A stretch of DNA of 64,000 bases from Alteromonas sp. KUL49 (lineage in GTDB: Bacteria > Pseudomonadota > Gammaproteobacteria > Enterobacterales > Alteromonadaceae): the NCBI RefSeq assembly GCF_006538345.1, contig NZ_BJKL01000003.1, forward strand, positions 124,001-188,000, in the 5' to 3' direction. Positions 29,644 to 38,494 of this stretch are shown one piece after another. Position 1 is the first letter of the stretch. Every line of letters begins with the position of its first letter. Both the position numbers and the translations under genes were made by a program. The notes under the pieces are model-generated. The model did not search any database and was not told where the DNA came from. It worked only from the letters and a program-made list of their open reading frames with translations.

Positions 29644-29752
29644 AAAAGAGAACTTTTTATCGTAGTGACTACCTTAGGAAGAGGTAGTAATTGTTAATAA
29701 CCCCACGTTAACCGGAATGAAGCGTGGATATCAACTTATCTAATTTGAACTT
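29644..29752 (+). promoter_or_regulatory. rpsA leader with GGA-loop hairpins and no Shine-Dalgarno
   Basis: Two hairpins are visible: ACTACC/GGTAGT (29668-29688) with GGA in the loop, and CCACG/CGTGG (29702-29727), also with GGA in the loop. The bases before the ATG (AATTTGAACTT) have no purine-rich ribosome site. E. coli rpsA likewise initiates from a structured leader without a good SD and is repressed by free S1, so this is probably the autoregulatory site. Confidence 0.6.
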
Positions 29753-31423
29753 ATGACTGAAAATTTTGCACAACTTTTTGAAGAAAGCTTACAAGAACTA
29801 GAAACACGCCCAGGTTCTATTGTAAAAGGTACTGTTGTTTCTATCGACAAAGACATCGTTCTTGTTGACGCTGGCTTGAAATCAGAAAGTGCTATCCCAG
29901 CTGACCAATTCAAAAACGCCGAAGGCGAACTAGAAATCGAAATTGGCGATCAAGTAGACGTAGCTCTTGACGCTGTTGAAGACGGTTTCGGTGAAACTAT
30001 TCTTTCTCGCGAAAAAGCGAAGCGCCACGAAGCGTGGGTTGAGCTGGAAAAAGCGTACGAAGACAAGGCAACTATCAAAGGTATTATTAACGGTAAGGTT
30101 AAAGGCGGTTTCACTGTTGAAGTTAACAGTGTACGTGCATTCCTACCTGGTTCTTTGGTTGATGTTCGCCCAGTACGCGACACTACTCACCTTGAAGGTA
30201 AAGAGCTTGAGTTTAAAGTTATCAAGCTTGATGCGAAGCGCAACAACGTTGTTGTTTCTCGTCGTGCTGTTATCGAAGCAGAGAGCAGTGCAGAGCGTGA
30301 AACGCTTCTTGCTAACCTTGAAGAAGGTCACGAAATCAAAGGTATCGTTAAGAACCTTACCGATTACGGTGCGTTCGTTGACTTGGGTGGCGTAGATGGT
30401 CTTCTACACATCACAGATATGGCTTGGAAGCGCGTTAAGCACCCAAGTGAAATCGTAAACGTTGGTGACGAAATCAACGTTAAAGTACTTAAGTTCGACA
30501 AAGACAAGCAACGTGTTTCTCTAGGCATGAAGCAAATGGGCAACGATCCATGGCAAGAAATTGCTAACCGTTACCCAGAAGGTACTAAGATCAACGGTCA
30601 AGTTACTAATCTTACTGACTACGGCTGCTTCGTTGAAATCGAAGACGGTGTTGAAGGTCTTGTACACGTTTCTGAAATGGATTGGACTAACAAGAACATC
30701 CACCCATCTAAGGTTGTTAACCTAGGTGACACAGTTGACGTTATGGTTCTAGAAATTGACGAAGAGCGTCGTCGTATTTCTCTAGGTCTTAAGCAGTGCA
30801 TCGACAACCCTTGGGAAACTTTCGCTAAGTCACACGAAAAAGGTGACAAAGTGTCTGGTAAGATCAAGTCAATCACTGACTTTGGTATCTTCATCGGCCT
30901 TGACGGCGGAATCGACGGTCTTGTTCACCTTTCTGACATCAGCTGGAACAAAACTGGTGAAGACGCAGTTCGCGACTACAAGAAAGGCGACGAAATCTCT
31001 GCAGTTGTACTACAAGTCGACCCAGAGCGTGAGCGTATTTCACTAGGTGTTAAGCAAATCGAAGAAGATCCTTTCAACAAGTATCTGACAGATAACAAGA
31101 AAGGTGCTATCGTTACTGGTACAGTAACTGCAGTTGACGCTAAAGGTGTTACTGTAAACCTAGCTGAAGAAGTTGACGGCTACATCCGTGTTGCAGACTT
31201 GTCTCGTGACCGTGTTGAAGACGCAACAGAAATCGCTAGCGAAGGTGATAGCATCGAAGCGAAATTTATGGGCGTTGACCGTAAGAATCGCGTAGTTAAC
31301 CTGTCTGTTAAAGCGAAAGATCAGGCTGACGAGAAAGAAGCTATCGACAAAGTTAACCAACAAGAAGATGTTGGTTTCGCTAACGCGATGGCAGAAGCAT
31401 TTAAAGCTGCTAAAGGCGAGTAA
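29753..31423 (+). CDS. rpsA: 30S ribosomal protein S1
   Basis: S1 binds mRNA on the small subunit through tandem OB-fold repeats. The 556-aa protein has six S1 domains; the last four recur with patterns such as [44 protein letters not shown] and [22 protein letters not shown]. Length equals E. coli S1. The codons are strongly biased as expected for a highly expressed gene. Followed by ihfB. Confidence 0.98.
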   Translation: MTENFAQLFEESLQELETRPGSIVKGTVVSIDKDIVLVDAGLKSESAIPADQFKNAEGELEIEIGDQVDVALDAVEDGFGETILSREKAKRHEAWVELEKAYEDKATIKGIINGKVKGGFTVEVNSVRAFLPGSLVDVRPVRDTTHLEGKELEFKVIKLDAKRNNVVVSRRAVIEAESSAERETLLANLEEGHEIKGIVKNLTDYGAFVDLGGVDGLLHITDMAWKRVKHPSEIVNVGDEINVKVLKFDKDKQRVSLGMKQMGNDPWQEIANRYPEGTKINGQVTNLTDYGCFVEIEDGVEGLVHVSEMDWTNKNIHPSKVVNLGDTVDVMVLEIDEERRRISLGLKQCIDNPWETFAKSHEKGDKVSGKIKSITDFGIFIGLDGGIDGLVHLSDISWNKTGEDAVRDYKKGDEISAVVLQVDPERERISLGVKQIEEDPFNKYLTDNKKGAIVTGTVTAVDAKGVTVNLAEEVDGYIRVADLSRDRVEDATEIASEGDSIEAKFMGVDRKNRVVNLSVKAKDQADEKEAIDKVNQQEDVGFANAMAEAFKAAKGE

Positions 31424-31432
31424 TGATCTGCG

Positions 31433-31454
31433 TGGGTACAATACCTTGTACCCA
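31433..31454. other. perfect 9-bp hairpin between rpsA and ihfB
   Basis: TGGGTACAA (31433-31441), loop TACC, TTGTACCCA (31446-31454). There is no T-run after it. It may be a processing or attenuation site that lowers ihfB relative to rpsA. Confidence 0.6.
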
Positions 31455-31498
31455 TAGCGCGCTAGCTGTTTAACAATAATAGTGATAATGAGGTTAGA

Positions 31499-31786
31499 AT
31501 GACCAAGTCTGAACTGATTGAACGGCTGGCGGATCAAGCGCGTCACGTTCCTGCGAAAGAACTAGAGCTGGCTATTAAAGAAATGCTTGAGCAAATGGCT
31601 CAAACGCTTCAAAAAGGTGACCGTATTGAAATTCGTGGTTTTGGAAGTTTTTCACTTCACTACCGCGCGCCAAGAGTAGGCCGCAATCCTAAAACTGGAG
31701 AAACGGTTAAATTGGATGGTAAGTACGTTCCGCACTTTAAGCCAGGTAAAGAACTGAGAGAACGTGTAGACGCTTCAATCGCATAG
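31499..31786 (+). CDS. ihfB: integration host factor beta subunit
   Basis: IhfB with IhfA bends DNA in recombination, replication and sigma-54 transcription. The 95-aa protein has the HU/IHF fold, [21 protein letters not shown] for the arm region with the intercalating proline in RNPKTGE, and ends within the usual length. It has its own good ribosome site and a terminator after it. Confidence 0.97.
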   Translation: MTKSELIERLADQARHVPAKELELAIKEMLEQMAQTLQKGDRIEIRGFGSFSLHYRAPRVGRNPKTGETVKLDGKYVPHFKPGKELRERVDASIA

Positions 31787-31792
31787 TTAATA

Positions 31793-31819
31793 AAAAGCCG
31801 CATTTATTGCGGCTTTTTT
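31793..31819 (+). terminator. intrinsic terminator of ihfB
   Basis: AAAAGCCGC (31793-31801) and GCGGCTTTT (31809-31817) with a 7-nt loop and a T-run. Confidence 0.9.
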
Positions 31820-31924
31820 AATGCCTCTTAACAAATAGTTTACTGAGTCGCAACTAAACTATTGACTTGAACAACCATCGTTTTATATTGGTATTGTAGA
31901 AGTGATGTATCAGTATAAGTAAGA

Positions 31925-34267
31925 ATGGCAGCTGGCGAAGAAGAAAATATAATAAAGCAATACCAGCCACTCATTAGAGCGCTAATTCCCTACGAGCAAC
32001 AGAATCGATTGCTAGAGGGTATCAATAAATTCTCCAAGCGTTTACCAAGCCAAGTGCGAAAGGTGGTTAAAGATGAAGTCGTTCGATTGACTTCGCTTAC
32101 AGACGCGCCTGCAGATAATTCGGCATTCGCACAATTTCCTGTTATGAAGTTTAAGCACCGTGGCGTTCAAATGCGCTTAGATAAAGTGGGTGCTGAAATT
32201 CTCAAAAACGAGACATCGCTTTATCAAGACCGATACACCGTGGGTGTTTTCGAGTCGATAATGAATTCCGATTTTTATCAGACCCAGATAAAAAAGGACC
32301 AGTTCAAAAAAATCGTCGATGCCTTTAAGGTCGAAAGTCAATCTTTTACTGATATCGACTTCGGCGAAGATATCGCTATAAAACCAAATTTTACTGTATC
32401 TTCCAGCGAGTTCGACAAGGGACGTCATTGTCCGGTAACCGCGTTGGCCTACGACTCCATGTCAGTAGAAACCAAGCGACCTCCTGCAAGTAGTATCGGT
32501 GATAAAGTTTCTTTTTGTTTACCAGAAGCTTTGGGCTCTTCCTATGAAAACACCGAAATAGAATTTGTTCTCGAAGGCATTAAATTTAACAAAGCTATGG
32601 GTAAGTACGAATCTTATTTTGCTTTAGCTGAGAGCACCCCAGATCAAGTAAAAGTCTTATTACAGAACTACATTAAAACCAGTGCGTACAAGCAACCGCT
32701 CCAGCGCGATCTAGAAATTGAACGAACGCTACAAGACCTAGAACGAGACAGAATACTAGAAAACTGTCCGTGGCTACCGGTTTTTGCTTCCCTAAAATCA
32801 AAAGAACGTCGACCTCTAATTGCACTTTTTACTCGAACCAGCGTAGAGCAGAATAAAACCAAAGCATTACTTGATAGCCTATCCGGAAAGCAATTCTTCT
32901 CATCACTTACCAGTGAATTGGGAACATACGGTGAAGCTTATGTGTTTCAGGGCAATGTTAAAACAAAATCCGGCGAGGTGTCGGTAACTGTGACTCACAG
33001 GCAATTATTAGAAGCCGGCCAATTAAGCGCAATTGTCTATTTATTAGCAAGAACTGGCGATTTTGTTTGTACTCAATGTCGACTTGATTCAATTACTCCC
33101 GAGGATAAAGATAAAGCGTTTGCGATTCATGACGTTTCAGCTGACGACAATGAAAATTTAAATGAAATCAGCCATGTTATTTATTGTAGGGAAGTAACCT
33201 CGCATATTGAGAATCTGACACTGTTAGAAAAGTGTGATTTTAAACCTTTATCTAAGAATTTCAGAACGAGTTCAGACAAACACCATATTGATTTTGTGAT
33301 GGAAGAGGCCCTTGATCGCCGCGCTGAAACTCGCTACGTAATGGATAAAGCGGCATCGGTAAAACTCGGTCTTTTATCAACCGTCGATGTACGCGTTAAA
33401 GATCTGTCTGCAAGCGGTATGAAAATTTTCGTGCCCACTGCATGCGATATGCAAGACGAGATTCGAGTGTCCATTCCTGATTTCAAAATTAAAAGCGAAC
33501 GTTATAAAGTCATCGATTACAATACTGAGAGTGGCGTCGCACGCTTGTCCTTGGTTAATGGGGGTAAGAAATCAAAGACAGCCAGTCAGGTTGATGCCAT
33601 GGTTGAAGTTAACTCGGCATACTTTAAGCTTCGTGATGTCGCTAGGATTCAAAGGGCAACTCATAGGTTTTTGTGGGAACTTGCGGTAAGGCACCTGCCA
33701 TCGCTTTCAGTGCTGTGTGTTATCAATCGTCATATTTTGGATAGGTTGAAAACCGTTTACCAGAGTGACGCTTCTGATGATCTGTATCCCTTCTCACGTA
33801 CCCAAAACATTACTCCACTCCATGGTTTTTTCGCTGACAAAGCAGAGACTAAACCCAAGTCAAAAATGTTGGAGAGTATGTTTTCTGGCGAAATTGATAG
33901 CAGCCTAGTGGTGCACTGTATACGTAATTCAGATAAGCGTTTGGTGTTTATCAAAGAACAAGATTTCATGGCGAGCAAGCTGCGTGGACAAATCCAAAAT
34001 CAACTCGAAGATAATAAGGTCCAAGTGAGCGCGACTGACGTTGTAGCCGTAAGATGCAACGGAGCCACAACACCATTAACTAAGAAGCGCTTCGCACAGC
34101 TATCTAAAGTCGACAAGACCATGTACAACAAATTGTATGCGATGCAAGAGGGGTACACTCACTGTATCTTTGTCACTAATATCTCAGTACTCCACCACGA
34201 TTTAGTCTTGGCTAAATTGATTCAAAAGCCAACAAACCCATCAGACAAGAAAAAAAGCGTCGCTTAG
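31925..34267 (+). CDS. large PilZ-domain protein, putative c-di-GMP effector
   Basis: The 780-aa cytosolic protein carries one recognisable PilZ domain at about 460-570: RRAETRY (RxxxR-type) at about 464-470 and DLSASGMKI (D/NxSxxG) at about 493-501, the two halves of the c-di-GMP site. The other parts, including a helical N-terminal 60 residues and a long C-terminal region with LRGQIQNQLED, show no domain I can name. No membrane segment is seen. It lies alone between the ihfB terminator and lapA. A c-di-GMP receptor role is inferred from the motifs; the output is unknown. Confidence 0.82.
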   Translation: MAAGEEENIIKQYQPLIRALIPYEQQNRLLEGINKFSKRLPSQVRKVVKDEVVRLTSLTDAPADNSAFAQFPVMKFKHRGVQMRLDKVGAEILKNETSLYQDRYTVGVFESIMNSDFYQTQIKKDQFKKIVDAFKVESQSFTDIDFGEDIAIKPNFTVSSSEFDKGRHCPVTALAYDSMSVETKRPPASSIGDKVSFCLPEALGSSYENTEIEFVLEGIKFNKAMGKYESYFALAESTPDQVKVLLQNYIKTSAYKQPLQRDLEIERTLQDLERDRILENCPWLPVFASLKSKERRPLIALFTRTSVEQNKTKALLDSLSGKQFFSSLTSELGTYGEAYVFQGNVKTKSGEVSVTVTHRQLLEAGQLSAIVYLLARTGDFVCTQCRLDSITPEDKDKAFAIHDVSADDNENLNEISHVIYCREVTSHIENLTLLEKCDFKPLSKNFRTSSDKHHIDFVMEEALDRRAETRYVMDKAASVKLGLLSTVDVRVKDLSASGMKIFVPTACDMQDEIRVSIPDFKIKSERYKVIDYNTESGVARLSLVNGGKKSKTASQVDAMVEVNSAYFKLRDVARIQRATHRFLWELAVRHLPSLSVLCVINRHILDRLKTVYQSDASDDLYPFSRTQNITPLHGFFADKAETKPKSKMLESMFSGEIDSSLVVHCIRNSDKRLVFIKEQDFMASKLRGQIQNQLEDNKVQVSATDVVAVRCNGATTPLTKKRFAQLSKVDKTMYNKLYAMQEGYTHCIFVTNISVLHHDLVLAKLIQKPTNPSDKKKSVA

Positions 34268-34361
34268 TCGTAAGATTGCACCAAATCCTGAACAAAGTCT
34301 CGAATCGTGATACCATCATCATATAAATGCTTATTTGTGTAATTGCTTTAAGGATGAGACA

Positions 34362-34619
34362 TTGAGAGTTATTGGGCTGGTATTGGTTACTGTTTTTTTG
34401 ATTTTTGTGGCATTGTTAATCGGGTCCAAAAATCAACAGATTGTTACTGTAAACTATCTGATTGCTCAGGCGAATCTCACTCTTTCCACTATAATAGCCA
34501 TAACCTTATCCATCGGTGTTGCTATTGGAATATTGCTTATATCAGTCAGCTGGTTGTCTTTACGCGTTAAGCTTATTGCTGCCCGTGCAAAGTTAGAAAA
34601 ACTTTCGAAAGACCAATAA
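34362..34619 (+). CDS. lapA: lipopolysaccharide assembly protein LapA
   Basis: LapA is a small inner-membrane partner of LapB. I chose TTG 34362 because AAGGA stands 7-8 nt before it, giving 85 aa; the frame is open nine codons further. Two hydrophobic helices (LVLVTVFLIFVALLIG and IIAITLSIGVAIGILLI) around residues 3-20 and 43-65 are followed by a charged helix (KLIAARAKLEKLSK), the family layout. lapB begins 1 nt after the stop. Confidence 0.88.
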   Translation: MRVIGLVLVTVFLIFVALLIGSKNQQIVTVNYLIAQANLTLSTIIAITLSIGVAIGILLISVSWLSLRVKLIAARAKLEKLSKDQ

Positions 34620-34620
34620 T

Positions 34621-35790
34621 ATGCTCGAGTTGCTGTTTTTACTTTTGCCTGTAGCTGCAGGCTACGGTTGGGTAATGGGACGCAATAGTGTTCGTCAGGC
34701 GCAGCGCAAACAATCAAGTATCCTTTCAAAACATTATTATAAGGGCTTGAACTTCCTCTTATCAGACCAACCGGATAAAGCCGTTGATACGCTGATAAAA
34801 ATAATCGACGTCAACAGTGATACTGTAGAGACCCATATTGCCATGGGAAACTTTTTTCGTCATAGAGGAGAGATCGACCGCGCGATCAGGATTCATCAGA
34901 ATATAGTAAGCCAAGACGAAGTTATCCCAGAGCAAAAGGAAATTGCCCTTAAAGCGCTTGGTCAAGATTACATGCAAGCGGGGTTTTTAGAGCGAGCTGA
35001 AAATACCTTTTTGCGGCTGCTCGACAGCGATAAACACTTTTTGTACGCACAACAGCAACTCTTCTCTATTTATCAAACAATGAAGGAATGGGAGAAAGCC
35101 ATCGGGCTAGCTGAGCGCATGGTAAGCTGTCACGGCGACAATGATGAACTTAATGCACGGTTAGCGCATTTGTACTGCGAACAGTCAATCTTAGAGCTAG
35201 GCAAAGAAAACCACACTAATGCGCTAGACTTGCTACAAAAAGCTGTAAATGCTGACGAAAAAGCGGTTAGACCTTGGTTAATGTTGGGTGAACTCGCGTT
35301 AGACCAACGTCGTTTCGACGAGGCTATTGCCTATTTTACGCAAGTTGCAGAAAGAGACATTACTTGGTTCAGTGAAGCAGTTCCACACCTAGAAAAGATT
35401 GCCGAGGAAACGGGAGATTGGGAGGCTTTTGAAAAGAACCTTTCAGACCATTGGCAGGAGTGCGCAACGTCCTATTTAGCCATGGTTGATGTTCTGCTTA
35501 CAAAGGGCGATAACGACAAGGCGGCTGACTATTTACTCAAGCAATTAAAGAATCGACCAACCATGCGCGGATTTAAAACGCTCATGGGTTTATATATCGA
35601 TAAAATTGAAGATAAGGCCTCAGCAGAGAGCCTAAGGTTGTTGAAAGCTCTGGTTGAAGACCAAATGAAGCAAAGACCGACGTACCGTTGTCAGCGCTGT
35701 GGTTTTTCGGGGCGCAAGTTATATTGGTTATGTCCATCGTGTAAAACGTGGGACGGCGTTAAACCTATTAAAGGCTTAGATGGAGAATAA
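34621..35790 (+). CDS. lapB: lipopolysaccharide assembly protein LapB
   Basis: LapB (YciM) is a TPR protein that controls LpxC proteolysis by FtsH and so LPS amount. The 389-aa protein has an N-terminal anchor ([19 protein letters not shown]), TPR repeats through about residue 340, and a C-terminal rubredoxin-like knuckle, YRCQRCGF and CPSCKTW, that binds a metal. Full length. lapA-lapB-pyrF is the E. coli order; pyrF overlaps the lapB end. Confidence 0.96.
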   Translation: MLELLFLLLPVAAGYGWVMGRNSVRQAQRKQSSILSKHYYKGLNFLLSDQPDKAVDTLIKIIDVNSDTVETHIAMGNFFRHRGEIDRAIRIHQNIVSQDEVIPEQKEIALKALGQDYMQAGFLERAENTFLRLLDSDKHFLYAQQQLFSIYQTMKEWEKAIGLAERMVSCHGDNDELNARLAHLYCEQSILELGKENHTNALDLLQKAVNADEKAVRPWLMLGELALDQRRFDEAIAYFTQVAERDITWFSEAVPHLEKIAEETGDWEAFEKNLSDHWQECATSYLAMVDVLLTKGDNDKAADYLLKQLKNRPTMRGFKTLMGLYIDKIEDKASAESLRLLKALVEDQMKQRPTYRCQRCGFSGRKLYWLCPSCKTWDGVKPIKGLDGE

Positions 35791-36493
35791 ATCTGTTATG
35801 CAAGACGCGCGAGTCATCGTAGCTTTAGACTACGATAACAAAAATGACGCATTGGCTTTTATTGAAAAGCTAGACCCAGCTATCTGTAAATTAAAAGTGG
35901 GCAAGGAAATGTTCACTTTATTCGGACCAGAATTTGTGAAGGTACTCATTGCAAAAGGATTTGATGTATTCCTAGATCTAAAGTTTCACGATATTCCGAA
36001 TACTGTTGCTAAGGCATGCAAGGCCGCTGCGGAATTGGGTGTGTGGATGGTTAATGTACATGCGTCTGGGGGTAGGCCAATGATGGAAGCGGCGAAAGCG
36101 GCGATTGCTAACAGTAGCCACCCTTCAACGAAACTGATTGCAGTTACTGTATTGACCAGCATGGACCAAGAGCAATTGAGTGATGTGATTGATGGAGTAA
36201 CTCCAGCCCAACAGGTTAAGCGTTTAGCGTCGCTAACCAAAGCTGCGGGCCTTGACGGTGTTGTGTGTTCTGCACAAGAAGCGCAGTTATTACGTTCAGA
36301 ATTGGGTGAGGGTTTCTTACTCGTGACGCCTGGAATTAGACCTTTAGGTAGTGACAAGGGTGATCAAAAGCGGGTAATGACACCGCCTGATGCTATGCGG
36401 GATGGTGTGAGTTATTTGGTGATGGGACGTCCTATCACTAAAGCGGATGATCCCCTTACAGTGTTACGAGCGGTCAACGCATCAATTGCATAA
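35780..36493 (+). CDS. pyrF: orotidine 5'-phosphate decarboxylase
   Basis: PyrF makes UMP from OMP. The 237-aa protein shows [26 protein letters not shown] and the catalytic [10 protein letters not shown], with VTPGIRPLG and MGRPIT at the C-terminus. ATG 35780 lies inside the lapB end (11-nt overlap, AAAGG before it); ATG 35798 is an alternative that would remove six residues. Third gene of the lapA-lapB-pyrF operon. Confidence 0.96.
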   Translation: MENKSVMQDARVIVALDYDNKNDALAFIEKLDPAICKLKVGKEMFTLFGPEFVKVLIAKGFDVFLDLKFHDIPNTVAKACKAAAELGVWMVNVHASGGRPMMEAAKAAIANSSHPSTKLIAVTVLTSMDQEQLSDVIDGVTPAQQVKRLASLTKAAGLDGVVCSAQEAQLLRSELGEGFLLVTPGIRPLGSDKGDQKRVMTPPDAMRDGVSYLVMGRPITKADDPLTVLRAVNASIA

Positions 36494-36494
36494 A

Positions 36495-36521
36495 AAAACG
36501 GAAGCATGAGCTTCCGTTTTT
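36495..36521. terminator. bidirectional terminator between pyrF and ald
   Basis: AAAACGGAAGC (36495-36505) and GCTTCCGTTTT (36510-36520) around ATGA. The A-run and T-run make it work for both convergent genes. Confidence 0.9.
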
Positions 36522-36538
36522 CGTTTAAAACCGGACTA

Positions 36539-37669
36539 TTAACCGTTTAGCGCTTCTGTTGCCGGTGTATAAGTCAGGTCTAGTTCGTCGCCCAATGCAT
36601 CAACTACCGCTTTGTATGTCACTTTTCCTTCATGAACATTCAAACCGTTAAGAAGGTGTGGATCTTCCAACATGGCTTTTGCTGGGCCTTTATTGGCGAG
36701 CGCTAAACCAAAAGGTAGTGTTGCATTGTTCAGTGCCATTGTAGAAGTACGCGCTACACCACCTGGCATGTTTGCTACACAGTAATGTACAACGTCGTCA
36801 ACAATGTACACAGGCTCTTGGTGTGTCGTTGCTTTTGACGTCGCGAAACAACCGCCTTGGTCAATCGCTACATCAACAAGTACTGAGCCTGGCTTCATAG
36901 CCTTGATTTGTTCGCCGTTAAGTAACTTAGGCGCTGCTGCACCTGGAATAAGTACTGCACCTACGACTAAGTCAGCATTTGACGAGTAATGCTCAATGGC
37001 GTCAACTGTGGAATATACAGTTTTTACTTGGCCTGCAAAAATGTCGTCTAGTTCTCTAAGACGAGGAAGTGAGCGGTCTAGTATAGTAACGTCTGCACCT
37101 AAACCCAGTGCCATCTTCGCTGCATTCGTGCCAACAACACCGCCACCGATCACGAGTACTTTGCCCGGTGCTACGCCAGGAACGCCACCTAAGAGTGTGC
37201 CGCTACCGCCATGGGCTTTTTCAAGGAAATGTGCGCCAGCTTGTACAGACATTCTGCCAGCAACTTCACTCATTGGCGCCAACAGAGGTAGACCACCTCG
37301 ACTATCAGTCACGGTTTCGTAAGCAATACAGGTTGCACCAGACTCAACGAGAAGTTGGGTCTGCACAGGATCGGGCGCTAAGTGAAGGTAGGTGTAAAGC
37401 GTTTGACCCTTGCGGAGCATTTTACATTCGTTGGGTTGTGGCTCTTTGACTTTGACGATCATTTCGGCTTTTTCGAAAATGATCTCTGGCGTGCTCTCTA
37501 TGGAAGCTCCTGCTGCAATATACATCTCGTCACTGAAGCCTATAGCATCGCCAGCTAAGGTCTCAACGATTACGTGGTGACCATGACTAACAAATTCTTT
37601 TACCGCTGCTGGCGTTAGTCCAACGCGATACTCGTGATTCTTTATCTCTTTAGGTACACCGATGATCAT
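36539..37669 (-). CDS. ald: alanine dehydrogenase
   Basis: Ald interconverts L-alanine and pyruvate plus ammonia with NAD. The 376-aa protein starts MIIGVPKEIKNHEYRVGLTP and has KVKEPQPNE, the Rossmann stretch VLVIGGGVVGTNAAKMALGLG and DVAIDQGGC, the normal set. It is divergent from an lrp gene across about 165 bp, so Lrp control of ald is likely in view of similar pairs in other bacteria. Confidence 0.96.
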   Translation of the reverse strand: MIIGVPKEIKNHEYRVGLTPAAVKEFVSHGHHVIVETLAGDAIGFSDEMYIAAGASIESTPEIIFEKAEMIVKVKEPQPNECKMLRKGQTLYTYLHLAPDPVQTQLLVESGATCIAYETVTDSRGGLPLLAPMSEVAGRMSVQAGAHFLEKAHGGSGTLLGGVPGVAPGKVLVIGGGVVGTNAAKMALGLGADVTILDRSLPRLRELDDIFAGQVKTVYSTVDAIEHYSSNADLVVGAVLIPGAAAPKLLNGEQIKAMKPGSVLVDVAIDQGGCFATSKATTHQEPVYIVDDVVHYCVANMPGGVARTSTMALNNATLPFGLALANKGPAKAMLEDPHLLNGLNVHEGKVTYKAVVDALGDELDLTYTPATEALNG

Positions 37670-37836
37670 GCTTTAACCTTCTAATTGTTACGTGAGTACA
37701 AACATCATATTCATACTAGTCACGATGGGTTTATTTGAGAGGTCAAAGTATAGGACAACTACAAAAGAAGTTTTTGCTGTATTGGGGTGATGTGCGATAT
37801 ATTATTTTGTATATAATGTTAATTGCAAAATATCAT

Positions 37837-38322
37837 ATGCTAGTAAAAACGCCTAAAAATCTCGACAGAATTGACCGGAATATACTTATCGAGTTGCAGA
37901 AGAATGGCCGTATTTCTAATGTAGAACTTGCTAAAAGTGTAGGACTTAGTGCTAGCCCATGTCTGGAAAGGGTAAAAAGACTGGAGGCTCAGGGTTACAT
38001 TAAAGGGTATCACGCTCTTGTCGATCCAGAAAAATTGGGTGCTGCAATGTTGGTCTTTGTCGAAATAACGCTGACAAAGACATCAGTTGATATATTTGAA
38101 GAATTTTCTGCGGCAGTTAAACTGCACGACGATATCCAAGAATGTCATTTGGTGTCGGGTAATTTTGATTTTTTGTTGAAGGCTCGAGTTGCAGATATGT
38201 CCAGCTATCGAAAGCTGCTTGGTGATACTTTATTGAGACTACCCGGCGTCAGCGAGTCAAGAACCTACGTTGTTATGGAAGAAGTGAAAAGTACAACAGC
38301 ATTACACATTAATCGAAAGTAA
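37837..38322 (+). CDS. lrp: leucine-responsive regulatory protein Lrp
   Basis: Lrp is a global DNA-binding regulator responding to leucine and alanine. ATG 37837 gives 161 aa; a longer open frame to 37735 lacks similarity. The helix-turn-helix is in LDRIDRNILIELQKNGRISNVELAKSVGLSASPCLERVKRLE (described here by position 9-50), and the C-terminal RAM/ACT domain includes IQECHLVSGNFDFLLK and LLRLPGVSESRTYVV. It is very close to E. coli Lrp and, as there, precedes ftsK. Confidence 0.93.
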   Translation: MLVKTPKNLDRIDRNILIELQKNGRISNVELAKSVGLSASPCLERVKRLEAQGYIKGYHALVDPEKLGAAMLVFVEITLTKTSVDIFEEFSAAVKLHDDIQECHLVSGNFDFLLKARVADMSSYRKLLGDTLLRLPGVSESRTYVVMEEVKSTTALHINRK

Positions 38323-38357
38323 TAGAATCCTTGGCTCTGTGTTAGCGTTTTGGTACG

Positions 38358-38373
38358 CTGTGCATATAACCAG
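38358..38373. promoter_or_regulatory. LexA-like SOS box upstream of ftsK
   Basis: CTGTGCATATAACCAG has CTG-N10-CAG and agrees with the gammaproteobacterial LexA consensus at 12 of 16 positions. It lies about 120 bp before ftsK, and E. coli ftsK (dinH) has a LexA-controlled promoter in the same lrp-ftsK gap. Confidence 0.65.
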
Positions 38374-38494
38374 TGGTTAAAAATAATAAAGTGAGCAAAG
38401 CGACGACTTCTGGCGCTACAAAAACAACAGCTCACACCAATAGTCTCAGTAATGGTGAGATTAACGTAATAATTAAAAAAAGTGATTTAGGGCT

